DNA of 64,000 bases from Frankia casuarinae (GTDB lineage: Bacteria > Actinomycetota > Actinomycetes > Frankiales > Frankiaceae). Location of the stretch: NCBI RefSeq assembly GCF_000013345.1, contig NC_007777.1, positions 4,650,001-4,714,000 of the forward strand, given 5' to 3'. This document shows positions 60,831 through 64,000 of the stretch, piece by piece. Under the pieces are notes generated by a model. The model worked only from the letters and a program-made list of their open reading frames with translations. It made no database searches and had not been told where the DNA came from. The position numbers were made by a program, and so were the translations under genes. How positions within the stretch are numbered: the stretch's first letter is position 1; the number at the start of each line of letters is the position of its first letter.

Positions 60831-60944
60831 TCATCTTGGCAGGTAGGGCCATCGCGATGGCCGGAACTGGGACCGGGCGCCGGGACCAGACCCAGGGACC
60901 GGAGATACGACAAGAAGCCGCGACAAGAAGCCGGTACAACGAAG

Positions 60945-60980
60945 GAGCCGGGCGGTCAGATTACGCTGACCGCCCGGCTC
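60945..60980. terminator. Bidirectional terminator between the Wzy- and Wzz-like genes
   Basis: GAGCCGGGCGGTCAG and CTGACCGCCCGGCTC form a 15-bp perfect stem with a 6-base loop (ATTACG) between the stops of two convergent genes, suiting both strands. Confidence 0.85.
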
Positions 60981-61051
60981 GTCATACCGGCGTTGCGACG
61001 CCTGGAATCCAGGGAACCTCGGGGTCCCGGACCCTCGCGGCTACGGGCTCT

Positions 61052-62626
61052 CTAACGCTTGCCGGGGCGGGCGTAGCGGTCGGTGGCCTCCGAGTCCACG
61101 CCGCCGCCCCGCTTGCTCACCGCGGCCGAGTCCCCCACCGGGGAATTGGAGGTGATGGTGTCGACCGACGAACGACGCTCCGGGGCCGCCGCGACGGCCC
61201 GGCGGATGCCGGTCCGGCCGTCGTGCACGACGCCCACGACTCGCTCGGCGAGCGCCGGCCAGTCCCGCGGCACCTGCTCAAGCTCCTTGAGGCTGGTTTC
61301 GGTGGAGGTGATGACCACGACGGCGTCGGCCTGGATGGCGGAGGCCGCGGTCATCGGCAGCTCGGCCAGCGCCGAGGTGACGAGGATGACGAGGTCGACG
61401 ACCGGCGCCCGGTCGGCGAGGATCGGGGCGAGGCCACCGGGCCGGGCGGCCCGGGCCGGCGACACGCGGTTGTAGAGGATGTGCCCCCGTCCGGTGCCGG
61501 ACGAGCGTGCCAGGCAGGTCGGCTCGTGCGCCCAGCGAGGCAGCTCCCCGGAGGTCGCCCGGGGCAGTCCCTCAAGAACTCCCCGCACCTCGGACGACGG
61601 CGAGGTGTCCAGGATCAGGACGACGCCCTGATCATCGGACCATGCGGCGGCCACGGAGGCGACGAGATCGGCGGTCAGGTCCCCTCGCGACGCCGGGGTG
61701 AACGCGATCACCTTGCTCGTCGGGGACATCACCGCGGACATCGCCGAGACCAGGGTCTCGGCCGCGCTGGCGGTGGTCCGTCCCGGCTCCAGGACGGCGA
61801 TCAGCGGCACGCCCAGGGTGTCGGATGGGTTGTGCGGGTCGAGGATGGTGGGCCGGCGCTGATACATGATCCAAATCGCCGCGATCGAACCGAGCAACCC
61901 GACGATCGCAGCGACCAGCGTGTTACGGAACAGGTTCGGCCCGCTCTGGCCTTCGGCGACGGGTGGCTCGGCCAGTTTGATCGACGCGCTCGCCAGCGCG
62001 GAGGCGGTACGGGCGGTGGCGATCTGCGTGTTGAGGTTCGCGATCTGCGTGTTGCGGACGGTGTTGTCGACGCTCCCGGCAATACCGGCTCCCTGGCCCG
62101 CAGCGGCCTGCTCCGCCACCAGCCCGTCACGAAGTTTGATCATGGCGCTGATATTCGCCTGGCTGTTGGGGCCATAGGTCGTCAAAAGCTTGCTGTAGGC
62201 ATCCTCGGCCGACTTGACCAGCGCGTCCGCCGCCTGCTGGCTCGGGCCCGTCCCCTTGATGACGAAGAAGTAGCCCTCGTCGGACGGCGAGGTACTGAGC
62301 CGGGCGGCGACGTCCAGCTCGGGCAGCTTGAGTTCCTTCGCGATCTCCGCGACGGCCGCCGAGGACTGGGCGAACTGCGCCTGGGTCTGCACGAAGCGGG
62401 TCGCGTCGACCGAGTTGGCGCCGAGCGTACCCGAGTCCGTCGAGAGGAAGACCCGGGCACTCGACCGATAGGTCGCCGTCTGCGTCTTGGAGTAGGCGGC
62501 CGCCAGAGCCGCGAAGACGACCACGACGATGGCGACAACCAGCAGCCGTGGCTGGAGGATACGAAGCAGGGACGGGGCGGAGGGAGCCCGGCTGGTCTCG
62601 TTGCCCGCCTGCACGTTGCGACTCAT
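61052..62626 (-). CDS. Wzz-like chain-length protein with degenerate BY-kinase-like domain
   Basis: The 524-residue protein starts at ATG 62626. A short cytoplasmic N-terminus, transmembrane helix 1 (about 27-47, QPRLLVVAIVVVVFAALAAA), an external coiled region (about 50-230) and helix 2 (about 240-262, NTLVAAIVGLLGSIAAIWIM) form a Wzz/capsule chain-length module. The cytoplasmic part resembles the CpsD-like BY-kinase domain (SKVIAFTPASRGDLTADLVA, VVLILDTSPS). The Walker A Gly-Lys-Ser/Thr is gone and the Tyr-rich tail is absent, with only one Tyr near the end. So it probably controls length but does not phosphorylate. Confidence 0.82.
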   Translation of the reverse strand: MSRNVQAGNETSRAPSAPSLLRILQPRLLVVAIVVVVFAALAAAYSKTQTATYRSSARVFLSTDSGTLGANSVDATRFVQTQAQFAQSSAAVAEIAKELKLPELDVAARLSTSPSDEGYFFVIKGTGPSQQAADALVKSAEDAYSKLLTTYGPNSQANISAMIKLRDGLVAEQAAAGQGAGIAGSVDNTVRNTQIANLNTQIATARTASALASASIKLAEPPVAEGQSGPNLFRNTLVAAIVGLLGSIAAIWIMYQRRPTILDPHNPSDTLGVPLIAVLEPGRTTASAAETLVSAMSAVMSPTSKVIAFTPASRGDLTADLVASVAAAWSDDQGVVLILDTSPSSEVRGVLEGLPRATSGELPRWAHEPTCLARSSGTGRGHILYNRVSPARAARPGGLAPILADRAPVVDLVILVTSALAELPMTAASAIQADAVVVITSTETSLKELEQVPRDWPALAERVVGVVHDGRTGIRRAVAAAPERRSSVDTITSNSPVGDSAAVSKRGGGVDSEATDRYARPGKR

Positions 62627-62749
62627 GACGCACCCGCCACGGACTCGGAACGAGCGGACCGGGCCCGTACCCGGATCGGAGTGCCGGTGAGACGACGCAA
62701 CGACTCCTCCAGCGGGACATGAAGCGAACTCAATGTGGCCCCCCACAGG

Positions 62750-62862
62750 AGCATCCGGCCCGTTTGCCGGACCACGGTCTAGATCTGACGGAACCGATTT
62801 GTGAGCATAGCCGATAGCGGATAGTAAACGGTCTATAGCTATGACTGACGCCGCGCGGATGC
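62750..62862 (-). promoter_or_regulatory. AT-rich leader region between the flippase and Wzz-like genes
   Basis: Bases 62795-62848 drop in G+C and include GCCGATAGCGGATAG, a short GATAGC direct repeat, and TCTATAGCTATGAC. It may contain the promoter of the Wzz-like gene, which is transcribed leftward. Confidence 0.35.
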
Positions 62863-64000
62863 TCAGGTGCCCCGCCCACCACGCCGCGATCCGGTTCCGC
62901 GACCAGGCCGGCGAGGGCCGTGCTCCGGAGCGACATCCATACCCTCGACATCATCCACGGGATCCATTCGATGGTCAGATTCGCCAGCGTTCGACCGTCT
63001 CGACCGACGTGCGTCGCTCATCCCGGCCCGGCGCGGGCGCGGCAGCTCTCGTCCTCCCGGCCCCGCCGGGGCGGGGTCAGGCCCGGAGCCGCCCCGCGCC
63101 GCCCGCAGCGCGGCCTGCTCCGCGTCGTGCTCCCGAGCGAGTCGACGGAGCAGCACAAACCACACCGGCGCAATGGACCAGAAAGCAATGTTATAGCCGA
63201 CGACCGCACCCCGCGCCTCCCCGACAAGCAACCCAATGATAGGAAAACCAAACAACATCGGCGCAAAGACCGCATTGACCCGAAATGTGATCTTGGCTTT
63301 TCCGAGTGCGTAGACCATGCAGGCCGGTCCGACCGGGACCGACGCGGCCAGATAGTGCAGAATCGACAGCCCCAGGATGTTCCTGACGCCGTCCCACGAG
63401 TCGCCCAACAACGCCTGGCCGTAACGTTCCGGAAGGAGGTAGAAGATCAGGCTCCACGCCGTGCCGATGGCGAGGACGAGGGCCGAGAGAGCGTAGGCGG
63501 CGCGCTCCCGGGCGTGGCGGGTCATGGAGGTCCGCTTGGAGAACTCCGGCAACGCGAAGCTCACGACCCCCACCCCGACCACCGTGGTCGGGCCGAGCAG
63601 CGTGCGCGCACCTTGCAGGGCGCCCACCGTCGCCAGCGAACCCACCGCTCCGATCACCAGCAGCGAGGTCTGCATCGCGCCCTGGACGGTGATGAACTCC
63701 GCCGCCAGATAGGCGGAGTTCGACTTGTTCCTGCGGAGCCATCGAAGGGTCTCGCCGGGCGACGGCCAGAAGCCGGCCTGGGCTATCCCCAGCAGGGCCG
63801 CGACGAGAGCCGAGGCCCCCCAGGCGAGCAGCAGCGGCGGGGATGCGGTCACACCGCGGTGGATGAGCAGGAAGATCCCGAAAATCTGGACGACCGCCCA
63901 GACGGTGTCGTTGACGAAGGCGCCGAAGGGCTTCCCCATCGCGAAGAAGACATAGCGCCACGCATCCTGCAGCAGCAGGCCGGGCAGCACGAGGCCCATC
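62863..64000 (-). CDS. Polysaccharide flippase-like membrane protein (Wzx/MATE-like), N-terminus beyond window
   Basis: The frame runs off the right edge; the ATG at 63999 is probably internal. About eight hydrophobic helices are visible (ILLLIHRGVTASPPLLLAWG to VGYNIAFWSIAPVWFVLLRR), with loop patterns of the polysaccharide transport/MviN-like fold, moving lipid-linked repeat units across the membrane. The C-terminal 70 residues are Arg/Pro/Asp-rich and cytoplasmic. It is oriented like the Wzz-like gene, with 236 bases between, so flippase, polymerase and length regulator are all present in this locus. Confidence 0.78.
   Translation of the reverse strand, partial: MGLVLPGLLLQDAWRYVFFAMGKPFGAFVNDTVWAVVQIFGIFLLIHRGVTASPPLLLAWGASALVAALLGIAQAGFWPSPGETLRWLRRNKSNSAYLAAEFITVQGAMQTSLLVIGAVGSLATVGALQGARTLLGPTTVVGVGVVSFALPEFSKRTSMTRHARERAAYALSALVLAIGTAWSLIFYLLPERYGQALLGDSWDGVRNILGLSILHYLAASVPVGPACMVYALGKAKITFRVNAVFAPMLFGFPIIGLLVGEARGAVVGYNIAFWSIAPVWFVLLRRLAREHDAEQAALRAARGGSGPDPAPAGPGGRELPRPRRAGMSDARRSRRSNAGESDHRMDPVDDVEGMDVAPEHGPRRPGRGTGSRRGGRGT

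Overview
The window is a chromosomal segment of a high-G+C actinobacterium. Codon use is strongly GC-biased, GTG starts are common, and gene order and protein families (mycothiol S-conjugate amidase, GTP-type PEP carboxykinase, DUF501, F420/flavin PPOX fold, DUF4287) fit the phylum. Alanine/proline-rich low-complexity inserts and many short tandem repeats point to a Frankia-like organism; that genus assignment is inference.

Layout. Bases 1-5.5 kb hold a truncated secreted protein, a second adenylate kinase, a lipoprotein, a HAD phosphatase and two small orphan proteins. Bases 5.5-7.7 kb are a decayed accessory island: an FxLD-type peptide methyltransferase pseudogene, a fragment like an XRE-regulator C-terminus, a frameshifted radical-SAM gene and a serine-recombinase fragment, bounded by msrA with an altered tail. 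From 8 to 29.6 kb is a core block: PIN-PhoH, pckG, hemolysin III, an RHH-like protein, a DUF255 thioredoxin-fold protein, leuS, a small membrane protein, mca, greA, then a ChlI-like AAA+ ATPase with a vWA partner, a PadR regulator, a secreted serine protease and an alpha/beta hydrolase. Several members (greA, mca, DUF255, hemolysin III, phoH2) are also clustered in Mycobacterium tuberculosis (Rv1080c-Rv1095).

Bases 29.8-38 kb carry an MBOAT/SGNH pair likely to acylate an envelope glycan, small proteins, a Bax inhibitor-1 protein, an atypical tRNA, type II NADH dehydrogenase and family 5 uracil-DNA glycosylase. Bases 38-51.3 kb hold two conserved actinobacterial groups: eno-ftsB-DUF501-ppx, then sppA, a MerR regulator, and mfd-SurA-like lipoprotein-mazG.

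Bases 51.6-64 kb are an extracellular polysaccharide locus: a membrane-anchored GH26-like hydrolase; a tightly coupled operon (RfbF-type glucose-1-phosphate cytidylyltransferase, DUF4910 metallopeptidase-fold protein, IspD/TarI-like cytidylyltransferase, Fe(II)/2OG oxygenase, SDR lacking its catalytic Tyr and Lys); a Wzy/ligase-like membrane protein; a Wzz-like protein fused to a degenerate BY-kinase-like domain; and a truncated flippase. The operon suggests a CDP-activated, unusually modified glycan.

A recurring theme is short tandem direct repeats (10-19 bp) in gene upstream regions, a 129-bp tandem duplication upstream of sppA, and two perfect palindromes of 36 and 38 bp. No IS element with intact ends, CRISPR array or rRNA was seen.
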